From: an uncultured Lentisphaerota bacterium
GTDB lineage: Bacteria > Verrucomicrobiota > Lentisphaeria > Oligosphaerales > CAITYL01
NCBI GenBank assembly: GCA_903921725.1
Contig: CAIXRA010000056.1
Location: forward strand, 1 to 48,021
Direction: 5' to 3'
Length of the DNA: 48,021 nt
Shown here piece by piece: positions 26,592 through 38,100 of the stretch (within the stretch, counting starts at the first letter, position 1; each line of letters starts with the position of its first letter). The notes beneath the pieces were generated by a model. That model saw only the letters and a list, made by a program, of their open reading frames with translations, did not search any database and was not told where the DNA came from. A program made the translations under genes and the position numbers.

Positions 26592-27401
26592 TCAGACCCG
26601 GTTCAGTTCCTGCAGCAGGTAGGTCATGTTCGGGAAGCGGTTTGCCGGCTCGCACTCCAGGCATTTCATGACCAGCCAGTTCAGTTTGGGGGCGATGCCG
26701 GCGACAAGCTTGGACGGCTCCTGCACCTGGAAGCGGCCGCTGGTCTTCTGTGTGTACATGTGGTTCATGGACTCCCCGGCAAACGGTTTCTTGCCGGTGA
26801 GCAGGAAATAGGCCATCACGCCGAAGGCGAAGATGTCGGTCTCCGGCCCGATGCGGCCGCCGTCGAGCTGCTCGGGGGCCATGTATTCCGGCGTGCCAGC
26901 CTTGCGCTGGTCCCGGGTCGCGCTCATCCGCAGGCTGAGGTCGAAATCGGTCAGCTTCACACGAAGTTTGCCTTCTTGCTCCCAAACGATGATGTTTTCA
27001 GGCTTCACATCCAGATGGATGTAGCCCTGGGAGTGGACATGGGAGATGGCTTCGCAGGCCTGGCGCAGGATGGGGAACAGGTGCCGGCTGACGATCGGAT
27101 CTTTGTGGCAGATCAGGATCGCGAGGTTTTCGCCCGGACAGTACTCGAGCTGTTCGCAGGGCAGGAAGTTGGCGTTGTACCCCCAGCAGGTGGAAGTGAC
27201 GATGTTCGGGTGCGGGCAGACGCGGCGGCGGATGCGGGCGCCGCGGAAGAACCGGTAGTGCATCCGGAAATTCCAGCGGTACTTTTCCTGCAGCTCCCGA
27301 AGCACCCATTGAGTACCGTCCGGCCCCATGGCCAGCGTGAGCGTGGCCATGCCGCCGGGGCGCATGGGCTGGATCCGTGTCAGACCTTTTGAGAAACCCA
27401 C
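26592..27401 (-). CDS. Divergent Hanks-type Ser/Thr protein kinase
   Basis: 269 aa, a bare kinase domain with no membrane segment or sensor part. GTG start, 7 nt after AAAGGG. The catalytic loop 'HLDVKPEN' (129-136) keeps D131, K133 and N136, and 'APEQ' (175-178) is normal. Three usual features are changed: the glycine-rich loop is weak (16-20), the VAIK lysine is Arg (R35 in 'WVLREL'), and DFG reads DFD (152-154). It may be a low-activity or atypical kinase. It lies between the aconitase gene and the L,D-transpeptidase, on its own predicted promoter. Confidence 0.8.
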   Translation of the reverse strand: MGFSKGLTRIQPMRPGGMATLTLAMGPDGTQWVLRELQEKYRWNFRMHYRFFRGARIRRRVCPHPNIVTSTCWGYNANFLPCEQLEYCPGENLAILICHKDPIVSRHLFPILRQACEAISHVHSQGYIHLDVKPENIIVWEQEGKLRVKLTDFDLSLRMSATRDQRKAGTPEYMAPEQLDGGRIGPETDIFAFGVMAYFLLTGKKPFAGESMNHMYTQKTSGRFQVQEPSKLVAGIAPKLNWLVMKCLECEPANRFPNMTYLLQELNRV

Positions 27402-27448
27402 GTTGCGGCCCTTTCGCCTGAAAGCATTCCGCGTGTTTTAACGCAGGC

Positions 27449-27457
27449 AATATATCA
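27449..27457 (-). promoter_or_regulatory. Extended -10 box upstream of the kinase gene
   Basis: On the - strand TGA-TATATT gives an extended -10, about 41 nt upstream (from the deduced start of transcription) of the GTG at 27401. The -35 is poor (TTCCTG at 17 bp). Confidence 0.4.
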
Positions 27458-27480
27458 CAGAATTCATCCCGCAGGAAAGC

Positions 27481-29430
27481 TCAGCGGACATTGAGGCGGC
27501 CGCCGGCCAGCAGTTCCTGCAAGTCCTCCGCCGACAGCACCGGCCGGCAGCGGAACGTGAAGCGGCTTCCGTCCGCACGGACGGCCGTCCATTCCACATG
27601 CCCGTTCCGGCAGAGCTGCCCCGGAACGTCCGCGCCGATGATCTTGCATCCCTCCGCCAGCGCTTCGTAGTCCGCGCGGCTTTCGAACACCGCAGGCAGG
27701 ATGCCGAAGTTGACCAGGTTCGCCGCATGGATCCGCTCGATTCCCAGCGCCATCACGATGCGCACGCCAAGATACATCGGGCAGATTGCCGCGTGTTCGC
27801 GGGAGGATCCTTGTCCGTAGCTCTCACCCGCCACGATGACCCCCTGCCCGCCCGCGTCGCGCACCGCCGCCGCCTTCTCGGAGAAGGTCGGCATGCCGGC
27901 CTCGTTGAGGCAGTGGAAGACATATTTCGCATAAACCGGGATGTTGCTGCGGTGCTTGAGAAAGGCGCCGGCCGGCATGATGTGGTCGGTCGTGATCTTG
28001 TCGCCCAGCCGGCAGAGCACCGTCCCGTCGACATCCTTCGGAAACGGCCTGCACACCGGCGGCGCGCCGATGGTGTCCTTGCGGACGATCTCGACCGGCG
28101 TCCCCTCCGGCGGAGGCGGCAGGATCATGCTGTCGTCCACCAAAAACTTGGCGGGCTGCTTCCACTTCGGATATTCCAGGCCGAGGGCGCGCGGATCGGT
28201 GAACACGCCCGTCACCGCCGCCGCGACCGCCGTCTCCGGGCTGACCAGATAGCACTGGTCGCCCTTGGTGCCGGTCCGCCCGGCGAAATTGCGGTTGAAG
28301 GTGCGCACGGATACCGCGCCGTTCGCCGGGCTCAGCCCCTGGCCGATGCACGGGCCGCAGGCGCTCTCCAGGATGCGCGCGCCGCCACGGATCATGGAAG
28401 CGAGCGCACCGTTGCGCGCCAGCGTCTCCAGCACCTGCCGGCTCCCGGGCGCGATTGCCAGCGAAACCAGCGGATGCACCGGCTTCTTCTCCAGCACCGC
28501 CGCCACCGTCATCATGTCCTTCAGCGAGCTGTTCGTGCAGGAGCCGATGACGACCTGCTGCACCGCCTTGCCGGCCAGATCGCGCACCGGCCGGACCAGG
28601 TCGGGGCTCGACGGGCATGCCGCCAACGGCGCCAGCGCGCCGAGGTCGATTTCGATGATGCGGTCGTAAACGGCGTCCGCGTCCGCCGCCAGCTCACACC
28701 ACTGCGCCTCGCGCCCCTGCGCCTTGAGAAACGCCCTCGTCTTCGCGTCGGATGGAAAAATGGAACAAGTCACGCCCAGCTCGGCACCCATGTTCGTGAT
28801 CGTGGCGCGTTCCGGCACCGACAGCGATGCCGCGCCCGTCCCGAAATACTCCACCGCGCAGCCGACATTGCCCTTGGTCGTGAGAATCGAGAGCAGGTGC
28901 AGGATCACATCCTTCGCCGCCACCCACGGCTGAAGCCTGCCGGACAGCCGCACGCCGATCACCTTCGGGACTTGGATCTTGAACGGGATTCCGCCCATCG
29001 CCATTGCCACGTCCAGCCCGCCGGCGCCGATGGCGACCATGCCGAGCCCGCCGCAGGTCGGCGTGTGCGAGTCCGAGCCCAGCAGCGTCTTCCCCGGCGC
29101 GCCGAAACGCTCCAGGTGCACCTGGTGGCAGATGCCGTTGCCCGGCCGGGAAAAATAGGCGCCCTTGGCCGCCGCGACCGTCTGCAGATAGAGGTGGTCG
29201 TTCTGGTTTTCAGGCCCGTTCTGCTGCGTGTTGTGGTCGACGTAGATGACCGACAGCTCGGTCTTCACCCGCGACACCCCAAGCGCCTCCAGCTCCAGGC
29301 ACGCCATGGTTCCCGTCGCGTCCTGGCACAACGTCTGGTCAATGCGGATCTTGATCTCGCCGCCCGGCACATAGTCGCCGCCGACAAGATGCGCCGCAAG
29401 CACTTTCCCCAAAAGGGTTTTGCCAGCCAT
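27481..29430 (-). CDS. Aconitate hydratase, Aquifex-type
   Basis: 649 aa from the ATG at 29430; the open frame continues upstream but only from here does it match the family ('AGKTLLGKVLAAHL'). It interconverts citrate and isocitrate through aconitate. The [4Fe-4S] ligands are C298 in 'GSCTNS' and C358/C361 in 'CGPCIGQG'. 'DHNTQQ', 'GSDSHTPTCGGLG' and 'SYGQGSSREHA' are active-site blocks. Length and domain order fit the compact aconitase found in Aquifex and many anaerobes rather than the 850-900 aa AcnA or AcnB. A 3-isopropylmalate dehydratase is less likely because large and small parts are fused. Confidence 0.9.
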   Translation of the reverse strand: MAGKTLLGKVLAAHLVGGDYVPGGEIKIRIDQTLCQDATGTMACLELEALGVSRVKTELSVIYVDHNTQQNGPENQNDHLYLQTVAAAKGAYFSRPGNGICHQVHLERFGAPGKTLLGSDSHTPTCGGLGMVAIGAGGLDVAMAMGGIPFKIQVPKVIGVRLSGRLQPWVAAKDVILHLLSILTTKGNVGCAVEYFGTGAASLSVPERATITNMGAELGVTCSIFPSDAKTRAFLKAQGREAQWCELAADADAVYDRIIEIDLGALAPLAACPSSPDLVRPVRDLAGKAVQQVVIGSCTNSSLKDMMTVAAVLEKKPVHPLVSLAIAPGSRQVLETLARNGALASMIRGGARILESACGPCIGQGLSPANGAVSVRTFNRNFAGRTGTKGDQCYLVSPETAVAAAVTGVFTDPRALGLEYPKWKQPAKFLVDDSMILPPPPEGTPVEIVRKDTIGAPPVCRPFPKDVDGTVLCRLGDKITTDHIMPAGAFLKHRSNIPVYAKYVFHCLNEAGMPTFSEKAAAVRDAGGQGVIVAGESYGQGSSREHAAICPMYLGVRIVMALGIERIHAANLVNFGILPAVFESRADYEALAEGCKIIGADVPGQLCRNGHVEWTAVRADGSRFTFRCRPVLSAEDLQELLAGGRLNVR

Positions 29431-29483
29431 GGGTTCCCCGCCTTTTCTCATTCCTGTCAATACGGATGCCGGAAATGAAACGA

Positions 29484-29501
29484 GGGAGGTTTGCGCCTCC
29501 C
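29484..29501 (-). terminator. Hairpin after eno, probable terminator
   Basis: A 6-bp stem GGGAGG/CCTCCC with a 6-nt loop; on the - strand it is followed by a T-rich run (TCGTTTCATTT). It lies between eno and the aconitase gene. Confidence 0.5.
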
Positions 29502-29576
29502 CCGTCCGTCCTGTTCCGGTCCGGACGCCCCGGCGGCCTCCGCCGCCGACGACATCCGGCCCCCTGCCAGCAACCC

Positions 29577-31073
<1,497 letters not shown>

Positions 31074-31123
31074 TCAGACGACCGCGCGCCATCTTCTTCC
31101 GTCTTTTCCTTTTTTCCGGGTTC

Positions 31124-31310
31124 CTATCTTTTTCCCGTCTTTCCGTCCTTCCGAATTCCCGACCTTCCGAATCCCTATCTTTTTCCCGTCTTTCCGTCCT
31201 TCCGAATTCCCGACCTTCCGAATCCCTATCTTTTTTCCGTCTTTCCGTCCTTCCGAATTCCCGACCTTCCGAATCCCTATCTTTTTTCCGTCTTTCCGTT
31301 TTTCCGTTTC
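31124..31310 (-). repeat. 51-bp tandem repeat, three copies and a partial fourth
   Basis: The CTAT mark recurs at 31124, 31175, 31226 and 31277, a strict 51-bp period with few changes. On the - strand the unit is purine-rich and includes GGAAGGACGGAAAGACGG, also found in frame inside the cusB-like gene (38464-38482). Because 51 is a multiple of 3, two of three - strand frames stay open as 17-residue peptide repeats. No spacers, so not CRISPR. Confidence 0.9.
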
Positions 31311-31360
31311 CCCTCCGCCCGGCCGCCGCCCCGCACGCGTGCATTCCCCCGGCGCGCGGT

Positions 31361-31366
31361 TATATT
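31361..31366 (+). promoter_or_regulatory. Putative iorA -10 box
   Basis: TATATT in a GC-rich surrounding, about 42 nt (from the deduced transcript start) ahead of the iorA ATG. No convincing -35. Confidence 0.35.
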
Positions 31367-31414
31367 CTGCGTCTTTTCCGCGTGAAATCCGTGCCATCAG
31401 GAAAGTGACGAATC

Positions 31415-33022
31415 ATGGGCGATATCCGACTTCTTTTGGGGGATGAGGCGATTGCGCAGGGCGCCATCGATGCCGGGATCTCCGGCTGCTATGCCTACCC
31501 CGGCACCCCCTCCACCGAAATCATGGAGTACGTGCAGCGGACTCCGCAGGCGGCCGCCAAGACCGTCCACGCCCGCTGGTCCGCCAACGAGAAGACGGCG
31601 ATGGAGGAGGGGCTCGGCATGTCGTACGCCGGGCGCCGCGCCATCGTCTGCATGAAGCACGTCGGGCTGAACGTCGCGGCCGACGGCTTCGTCAACGCCG
31701 CCGTCACCGGCACCCACGGCGGGCTGGTGGTGGTCGCCGCCGACGACCCCTCGATGCACTCCTCGCAGAACGAGCAGGACTCGCGCTTCTACGCCAAGTT
31801 CGCCTTCATCCCGTCGCTGGAGCCCGCCTCGCAGCAGGAGGCGTACGACATGATGGCCTACGCGTTCGAGCTTTCCGAGACGATGTGCGTGCCGGTGCTG
31901 ATGCGGATCACGACGCGCCTGGCGCACTCCCGCGCCGACGTGCGCACCGCCGGCACGGCCCGCGCCGCCAACCCGCTCTCGATGCCGCCCGACGCCAAGC
32001 GCTTCATCCTGCTCCCCGGCATCGCCCGCCGCAACTACCAGGGGCTGCTCGACAAGCAGCCGAAATTCCTCGACCTCGCCGAACAGTCGCCGTTCAACAC
32101 GTTCACGGACGGCCCGGACAAAAGCGTCGGCATCCTCGCCGCCGGCATCACCGTCAACTACCTGCGCGAGCTGTTCCCCGATGGCGTCTGCCCGCACCCG
32201 GTCCTCAAACTCTCGCAGTACCCGTGGCCGAAGGCCGCCATCCAACGCCTGCTCGATTCCTGCGGCACGGTCATGGTGCTGGAGGAAGGCGCCCCGTTCA
32301 TCGAGGAGGCGCTGCACGGCGCGCTCGGGCTCTCGCCGACGATCACCGGCCGCCTCACCGGCGCCCTGCCCCGCACCGGCGAGCTCTCGTCCGAAACCAT
32401 CGCCCGTGCCCTCGGCCTGCCGACGCGCCCCGGCCTCCAGCCCGCCAACCCCGTCGCCGTCCTCCGCGCCCGGCCGCCCCGGATGTGCGACGGCTGCCCG
32501 CACATCGATGCCTACAAGGCGCTGCTCGACGCCCTCGGCGACACCGGCAAGGGGCATGTCTTCGCCGACATCGGCTGCTACACCCTCGGCGCGCTCCCGC
32601 CCTTCGAGGCGATCAATTCCTGCGTGGACATGGGCGCCTCCATCTCGATGGCCAAGGGCGCCGCGGACGCCGGGCTCTTCCCCGCCATCGCGGTCATCGG
32701 CGACTCCACCTTCACGCACTCCGGCATGACGCCGCTTCTCGACGCCGTCGCCCACGGCAGCCGCATCACCGTGCTCATCCTCGACAACGGCACCACCGGC
32801 ATGACCGGCGGCCAGGAATCGCTCGCCACCGGCCGCCTCGACAAGGTCTGCGCCGGCCTCGGCGTGCCCCCGGACCGCATCCGCGCCATCACCCCGCTCG
32901 CCAAGCAGCACGCGGCGAACGTGGAGGCGCTCAAGGACGCCATCTTCGGAAACGACAAGGGCGTCACCGTCGTCATCGCCAGCCGCGAATGCATCCAGAC
33001 CGCGCGCCACAAGCGCGTCTGA
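31415..33022 (+). CDS. iorA: Indolepyruvate:ferredoxin oxidoreductase, alpha subunit, without the C-terminal ferredoxin domain
   Basis: 535 aa. IorAB oxidatively decarboxylates aryl-pyruvates (from Trp, Phe, Tyr) to aryl-acetyl-CoA with reduction of ferredoxin, in anaerobes. N-terminal pyrimidine-binding half ('CYAYPGTPSTE', 'SANEKTAMEEGLGMSYAG') and a TPP-binding half ('GDSTFTHSGM', 'ILDNGTTGMTGG'), with 'MCDGCPH' between them. The usual IorA continues for about 70-100 residues with two [4Fe-4S] motifs; this protein stops after 'IASRECIQTARHKRV'. No ferredoxin frame follows, so electrons must leave through a separate carrier. iorB follows directly. Confidence 0.9.
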   Translation: MGDIRLLLGDEAIAQGAIDAGISGCYAYPGTPSTEIMEYVQRTPQAAAKTVHARWSANEKTAMEEGLGMSYAGRRAIVCMKHVGLNVAADGFVNAAVTGTHGGLVVVAADDPSMHSSQNEQDSRFYAKFAFIPSLEPASQQEAYDMMAYAFELSETMCVPVLMRITTRLAHSRADVRTAGTARAANPLSMPPDAKRFILLPGIARRNYQGLLDKQPKFLDLAEQSPFNTFTDGPDKSVGILAAGITVNYLRELFPDGVCPHPVLKLSQYPWPKAAIQRLLDSCGTVMVLEEGAPFIEEALHGALGLSPTITGRLTGALPRTGELSSETIARALGLPTRPGLQPANPVAVLRARPPRMCDGCPHIDAYKALLDALGDTGKGHVFADIGCYTLGALPPFEAINSCVDMGASISMAKGAADAGLFPAIAVIGDSTFTHSGMTPLLDAVAHGSRITVLILDNGTTGMTGGQESLATGRLDKVCAGLGVPPDRIRAITPLAKQHAANVEALKDAIFGNDKGVTVVIASRECIQTARHKRV

Positions 33023-33060
33023 AGGCCATGCAAAACATTCAGTCACAGGGAATAAGACTC

Positions 33061-33648
33061 ATGCAGCAGAGCAAGATGAACATCGTCATCGCCGGCGTCG
33101 GCGGCCAGGGCATCCTGAGCATCGCCGGCGTCATCGCCCAGGCCGCGCTCGCGGCGGGGCTGCGCGTCAAACAGTCCGAAGTCCACGGCATGGCCCAGCG
33201 CGGCGGCGCCGTCGAGGCGCACCTGCGCATCTCCCCGGACCCGATCTTCTCCGACCTCGTCCCCATCGGCGGCGCCGGCATCGTCTGCGGCATGGAACCG
33301 ATGGAGGCGCTCCGCCACCTGCCGCACCTGAACCCGGAGAACGGCTGGATTGTCACCGCCGCCGAACCGCTCGTCAACATCCCCGACTACCCGGCCGTGG
33401 AAACCATCCTCGCCGAGATCCGCCGTCTGCCGCGCCACCTGATCCTGCCGGTGAACGAGATGGCCAAGGCGGCCGGCAACGTCCGCTCCGGCAACATGGT
33501 CCTCCTCGGCGCGCTCTCCACCCGCCTGCCGCTGCCGGAAACGGCCCTGCTCGACGGCATTGCCCGCCTCTTCCATGCCAAGGGCGCCGCCGTCGTCGAC
33601 GTCAACCTGAAAGCCTTTGCCGCCGGCCGCACCGCCGCCTGCGCCTAA
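33061..33648 (+). CDS. iorB: Indolepyruvate:ferredoxin oxidoreductase, beta subunit
   Basis: 195 aa. The gamma-type domain of 2-oxoacid:ferredoxin oxidoreductases ('NIVIAGVGGQGIL', 'QSEVHGMAQRGGAVEAHLRI'). Partner of the iorA product just upstream. Two starts are in frame: ATG 33028, too close to its GAAGG, and ATG 33061 after AGGGA; the second is preferred because homologues begin near this point. ffh starts 18 nt after the stop. Confidence 0.92.
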   Translation: MQQSKMNIVIAGVGGQGILSIAGVIAQAALAAGLRVKQSEVHGMAQRGGAVEAHLRISPDPIFSDLVPIGGAGIVCGMEPMEALRHLPHLNPENGWIVTAAEPLVNIPDYPAVETILAEIRRLPRHLILPVNEMAKAAGNVRSGNMVLLGALSTRLPLPETALLDGIARLFHAKGAAVVDVNLKAFAAGRTAACA

Positions 33649-33666
33649 GAACGGAACCCCGATACC

Positions 33667-35061
33667 ATGTTCGACAAGCTGACCGACCGATTCCACGACG
33701 TCTTCCGCACCCTCACAGGCCGCGGGGCGCTGACCGAGTCCAACATCGATGACGCCATGCGCGAAGTCCGCCGCGCGCTGCTCGAGGCGGATGTGAACTT
33801 CAAGGTGGTGAAGGAGTTCGTGGACAAGATCCGCGCCGAATGCCTCGGCGAGAAGGTGCTCAAGAGCGTCACCCCGGGCCAGCAGGCGGTCAAGGTCGTC
33901 TTCGACCACCTCAAGGAACTGCTCGGCGGCGACAACGCGCCGCTGGACCTCTCCGGCTCCCCCGCCGTCGTCATGCTCATCGGCCTCCACGGCAGCGGAA
34001 AAACCACCACCGCGGCCAAGCTCGCGCAGTGGCTGGTATCCAAGGAAAAGAAAACGGTCATGCTCGCCGCGTGCGACCTGCGCCGCCCCGCCGCCATCGA
34101 CCAGCTCGAGACGCTCGGCCGCGAGATCCGCGTCCCGGTGTTCGCGAAACGCGGCACGCTCGACGTCGTCGAGGTCGCCCGCGAAGCCCGCGCCGAAGCC
34201 AGCCGCCAGGGCGCGCAGGTGCTGATCCTCGACACCGCCGGCCGCCTGCAGGTCGACGACGAGCTGGTGCAGGAGCTGGTGAAGGTCCGCGAGGCCCTCC
34301 AGCCGAAGGAGATCCTGCTCGTCGCCGACGCCGCGCTCGGCCAGCAGGCCGTCTCCGTCGCCGAACATTTCAACAACGCCCTCGGCATCACCGGCCTGAT
34401 CCTGACCAAGCTCGACGGCGACGCGCGCGGCGGCGCGGCCATGTCCATGCGCCACGTCACCGGCCGCTCCATCAAATTCACCGGCACGGGCGAGCGCATC
34501 CCCGACCTGGAGGCGTTCCACCCCGAGCGCATGGCCTCGCGCATCCTGGGCATGGGCGACGTCGTCAGCCTCGTCGAAAAGGCCGCCGAGCACTTCGAGG
34601 AGGCGGAGGCGAAGAAGCTCGAAGATAAGATGCGCAAGAACACCTTCGACCTCAACGACTTCCGCGACCAGCTCCGCAAGCTCAAGAAGATGGGCGGCGT
34701 CATGGCCATGCTCGACATGCTCCCCGGCACCGCCAAGTCCAAGGAAAACCTGAATGTCGACGACAACCAGCTCCGGCGCGTCGAGGCCATGATCTGCGGC
34801 ATGACGCCCGCCGAACGCGCCAAGCCCGACGTCATCAACGCCTCCCGCCGGCGCCGCATCGCCGCCGGCTCCGGCGTCCCGGTCAGCGAACTGAACGACC
34901 TGCTCGAGCGCTTCGACATGATGCGCAAGATGATGGGGCAGTTCTCCAAGATGGGAAAAAACGGTGGCATGCCCGGCCCCGGCTCCATGCCACAGCGCGG
35001 CGCCATGCACCCGAACCCCATGGCGATGAAGCTCCAGCAGTTCAACCGCAGGCGCCACTAA
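33667..35061 (+). CDS. ffh: Signal recognition particle protein Ffh
   Basis: 464 aa. SRP54 GTPase that, with SRP RNA, brings inner-membrane proteins to FtsY. N domain (1-90), G domain with P-loop 'GLHGSGKTTTAAKLA', 'DTAGRLQVD' and 'TKLDGDARGGAA', then a Met-rich M domain (about 300-440, 'MMRKMMGQFSKMGKNGG'). All normal. It is placed after iorB and may be co-transcribed. No SRP RNA gene is seen next to it. Confidence 0.98.
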   Translation: MFDKLTDRFHDVFRTLTGRGALTESNIDDAMREVRRALLEADVNFKVVKEFVDKIRAECLGEKVLKSVTPGQQAVKVVFDHLKELLGGDNAPLDLSGSPAVVMLIGLHGSGKTTTAAKLAQWLVSKEKKTVMLAACDLRRPAAIDQLETLGREIRVPVFAKRGTLDVVEVAREARAEASRQGAQVLILDTAGRLQVDDELVQELVKVREALQPKEILLVADAALGQQAVSVAEHFNNALGITGLILTKLDGDARGGAAMSMRHVTGRSIKFTGTGERIPDLEAFHPERMASRILGMGDVVSLVEKAAEHFEEAEAKKLEDKMRKNTFDLNDFRDQLRKLKKMGGVMAMLDMLPGTAKSKENLNVDDNQLRRVEAMICGMTPAERAKPDVINASRRRRIAAGSGVPVSELNDLLERFDMMRKMMGQFSKMGKNGGMPGPGSMPQRGAMHPNPMAMKLQQFNRRRH

Positions 35062-35107
35062 AACGCGGGCGGTCATCTCCGGCGGGCATCAACAGAACGC
35101 CGGGTGA

Positions 35108-38100
35108 TTACGGCATCCGCTTCATGCCCCGCTTCCGCCAGAGGTAGAAGATGGCGGGGTACACGAGCAGTTCCATGAGCGTGGAGGTGACCACGCCGCC
35201 GATCATCGGGGTGGCAATGCGCTTCATGACATCCGCGCCGGCACCGTGGCTCCACAGGATCGGCAGCAGGCCGGCGACGATGACGGCGGCGGTCATGACT
35301 TTCGGGCGCACGCGGCGCACCGCGCCATGATAAAGGGCGTCGCGCAGGCCGCCGGCGTCCTTCAGCCATCCCTTCGACTTCCACTCCTCGTACGCCAGGT
35401 CGAGGTACAGCAGCATGACCACGCCGGTCTCCGCGTCAAGACCGGCAAGCGCAATCAGCCCGATCCACACCGCCACGCTCAGGTTGTAGCCGGCCAGATA
35501 CAGCATCCAGAACGCGCCGACCAGCGAGAACGGAACAGCCAGAAGCACGATGGCGGTCTTGATCCAGGAGCGCGTGTTCAGGTAGAGGATGACCAGGATG
35601 ATGAGCAGCGTCAGCGGTACCACGAGCAGCAGCCGCGCCTTTGCGTGTTCCATGTACTCGAACTGGCCGGACCAGACAATGGTTGTGCCGGGGACGACCG
35701 TGATGCCGCCATTGGCCCTGGCTTCGTCCACGGCGCGCCGCGCCATCCGCACGTAGCCGCCGATGTCCATCCCCTTGTTGACGTCCACGTAGACCCAGGC
35801 ATTCGGCATGGCGCCCTCGCTCTTGATCCCCATCGGCGCGCGGACGATGTCGATCCTGGCGAGCTGCCCCAAAGGAATCTGCGCCCCGGCCGGCGTGGGC
35901 ACGGCGAGGTTGCGCAACGCCTCCAGGTCGCCGCGGTAGTCGCGGGCGTAGCGCAGCGTGACGGCGTAGCGCTCGAGCCCTTCAACGGTGGTGGTCAGCG
36001 GCATGCCGCCGAGCGCGACCTGGAGAACGTCCTGAATGTCGCCGGTGCGCAGGCCGTAGCGCGCAATTTCATCGCGGTTGAGGGTGAATTCGATGTAGTT
36101 GCCGCCCATCACGCGCTCGGCATAGACGCTGGCGGTCCCGGGCACGCGGCGCATGACGGCCTCAATCTGGGCGGCGGTGCGCTCCAATTGCGGCAGGTCC
36201 GCGCCGGCGACCTTGATGCCGACCGGGGTCTTGATGCCGGTGGCGAGCATGTCGATGCGGGTGCGGATCGGCATCGTCCAGGCATTGGTCAGGCCGGGGA
36301 TCTGGATCGCGGCGTTCATGGCCTCGGTAAGTTCGTCCGGCGTGCGGGACCGGTGCGCAACAATTTTGCCGGCCATGTCGCGGATGTCGACGGCGGGCCA
36401 GAGCTTTTCGTCCTTGAGCATGATCGTGGTCTCGATCATGTCGAACGGCGCGGGATCGGTTGCGGACTCCGCACGCCCGGCCTTGCCAAAGACGCGCTCG
36501 ACCTCGGGAAAACTGCGGATGATCTTGTCGGTCTGCTGAAGCAGTTCCCGCGCCTTGGCGGGTGAGAGCCCGGGAAAGGTGGTCGGCATGTAGAGCAGGT
36601 CGCCCTCGTACAGCGGCGGCATGAACTCCGAACCGAGATTCTGATACGGGAAGAGCCGGCCGGCCTGCATCGCCGCGTCGCGGACACGCCCCGCCGGCAG
36701 GTTGCCGACCACCAGCCGGTTCCACGGAAAGAACACGCTGACGACCAGCAGGGCCGCCGAGCCGATCACCCACCAGCGGCGCCGGATGACGAAATCAAAC
36801 ACCGGATGGTACAGCCGGCCGAGCAGGCGGTTCAGCGGATTTTTCGCCTCCGGCAGGATGCGGCCGCGGATGAACCAGCCCATGAGCACCGGCGCAAGCG
36901 TGAGCGAGAGCAATGCCGCCGCCGCCATCGCGTAGGTCTTGGTGAATGCCAGCGGCTTGAACAGCCGCCCCTCCTGCTCCTGCAGCGTGAACACCGGGAT
37001 GAAGGAGACGGTGATGACGAGCAGCGAGAAGAACAACGTCGGCCCCACCTCAATCGCGGCGTCGCGGATGATCTGCGCGTGGGGCTTTTTCCCGCCGTCG
37101 CGCTCCAGATGCTTGTGCGCGTTCTCGACCATGATGATCACCGCGTCCACCATCGCGCCGATGGCGATCGCAATGCCGCCGAGCGACATGATGTTGGAAC
37201 TGATCCCCTGCCCGCGCATGATCAGGAACGAGGCCAGCACCGCCACCGGCAGGATGATGATTGCCACCAGCGCGCTGCGGAAGTGCAGCAGAAACAGCAG
37301 GCAGACCAGCGCGACGACGATGCTTTCCTCGATGAGCTTGTCCTCCAGCGTCTTCACCGCGCGGTCAATCAGCGCGCTGCGGTCGTATGCCACGCGGATC
37401 TCCACATCCGGCGGCAGCCCCTTCTTCGCCTCCTCCAGCCGCTTCTTCACATCCAGAATCACCTGCCGCGTGTCGGCGCCCTGGCGCACGACCACGATGC
37501 CGCCGACCGTCTCCCCAAGCCCGTCCAGCTCCGCGACGCCGCGACGCATGTCGGCCCCGAACTGCACGGTGGCAACCTGGTCCAGCAGCAATGGCGTCCC
37601 GCCCGGCCCGAGCCCGACCGCGACCTTCCGCAGATCGTCCAAGCTCTGGATGTAGCCGCGCACCCGTAGCATGAACTCTTTCTCCGCCAGCTCGATGGAG
37701 CGCCCGCCGACCTCGCCGTTCGAGCGTTGCACCGCCATGGCGACGTCGGAGATGGAAAGGTCGAACGCCCGCAGCTTCACCGGGTCCACGGAAATCTGGT
37801 ATTGCTTCACGAAGCCGCCGACCGCCGCCACTTCGGAAACGCCGTTCACCGACGCGAGCTGGTAGCGCATGTACCAGTCCTGCAGGGAGCGCAACTCCGC
37901 CAGGTCGCGGGATTTCGAGTTGAGCGTGTACATGAACGCCCAGCCGACGCCCGTCGCGTCCGGACCAAGCGCCGGCGTCACCCCTTTCGGCAGGGAGCTC
38001 CCCAGGCCGTTCAGATACTCCAGCACCCGGCTGCGCGCCCAGTACGGATCCGTGCCGTCCTCGAAAATAACATAAACGAACGAGAAGCCGTAGAACGAAT

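Noticed and set aside
31124..31310. CRISPR array
   Set aside because: Units are contiguous with no variable spacers, and no cas gene is present.
31074..31397. Charged repeat protein across the 51-bp array
   Set aside because: Coding potential comes only from the repeat period being a multiple of 3; two different frames are equally open.
31885..33060. Long + strand frame overlapping iorA before iorB
   Set aside because: Shadow of iorA in another frame; only the part from 33061 is iorB.
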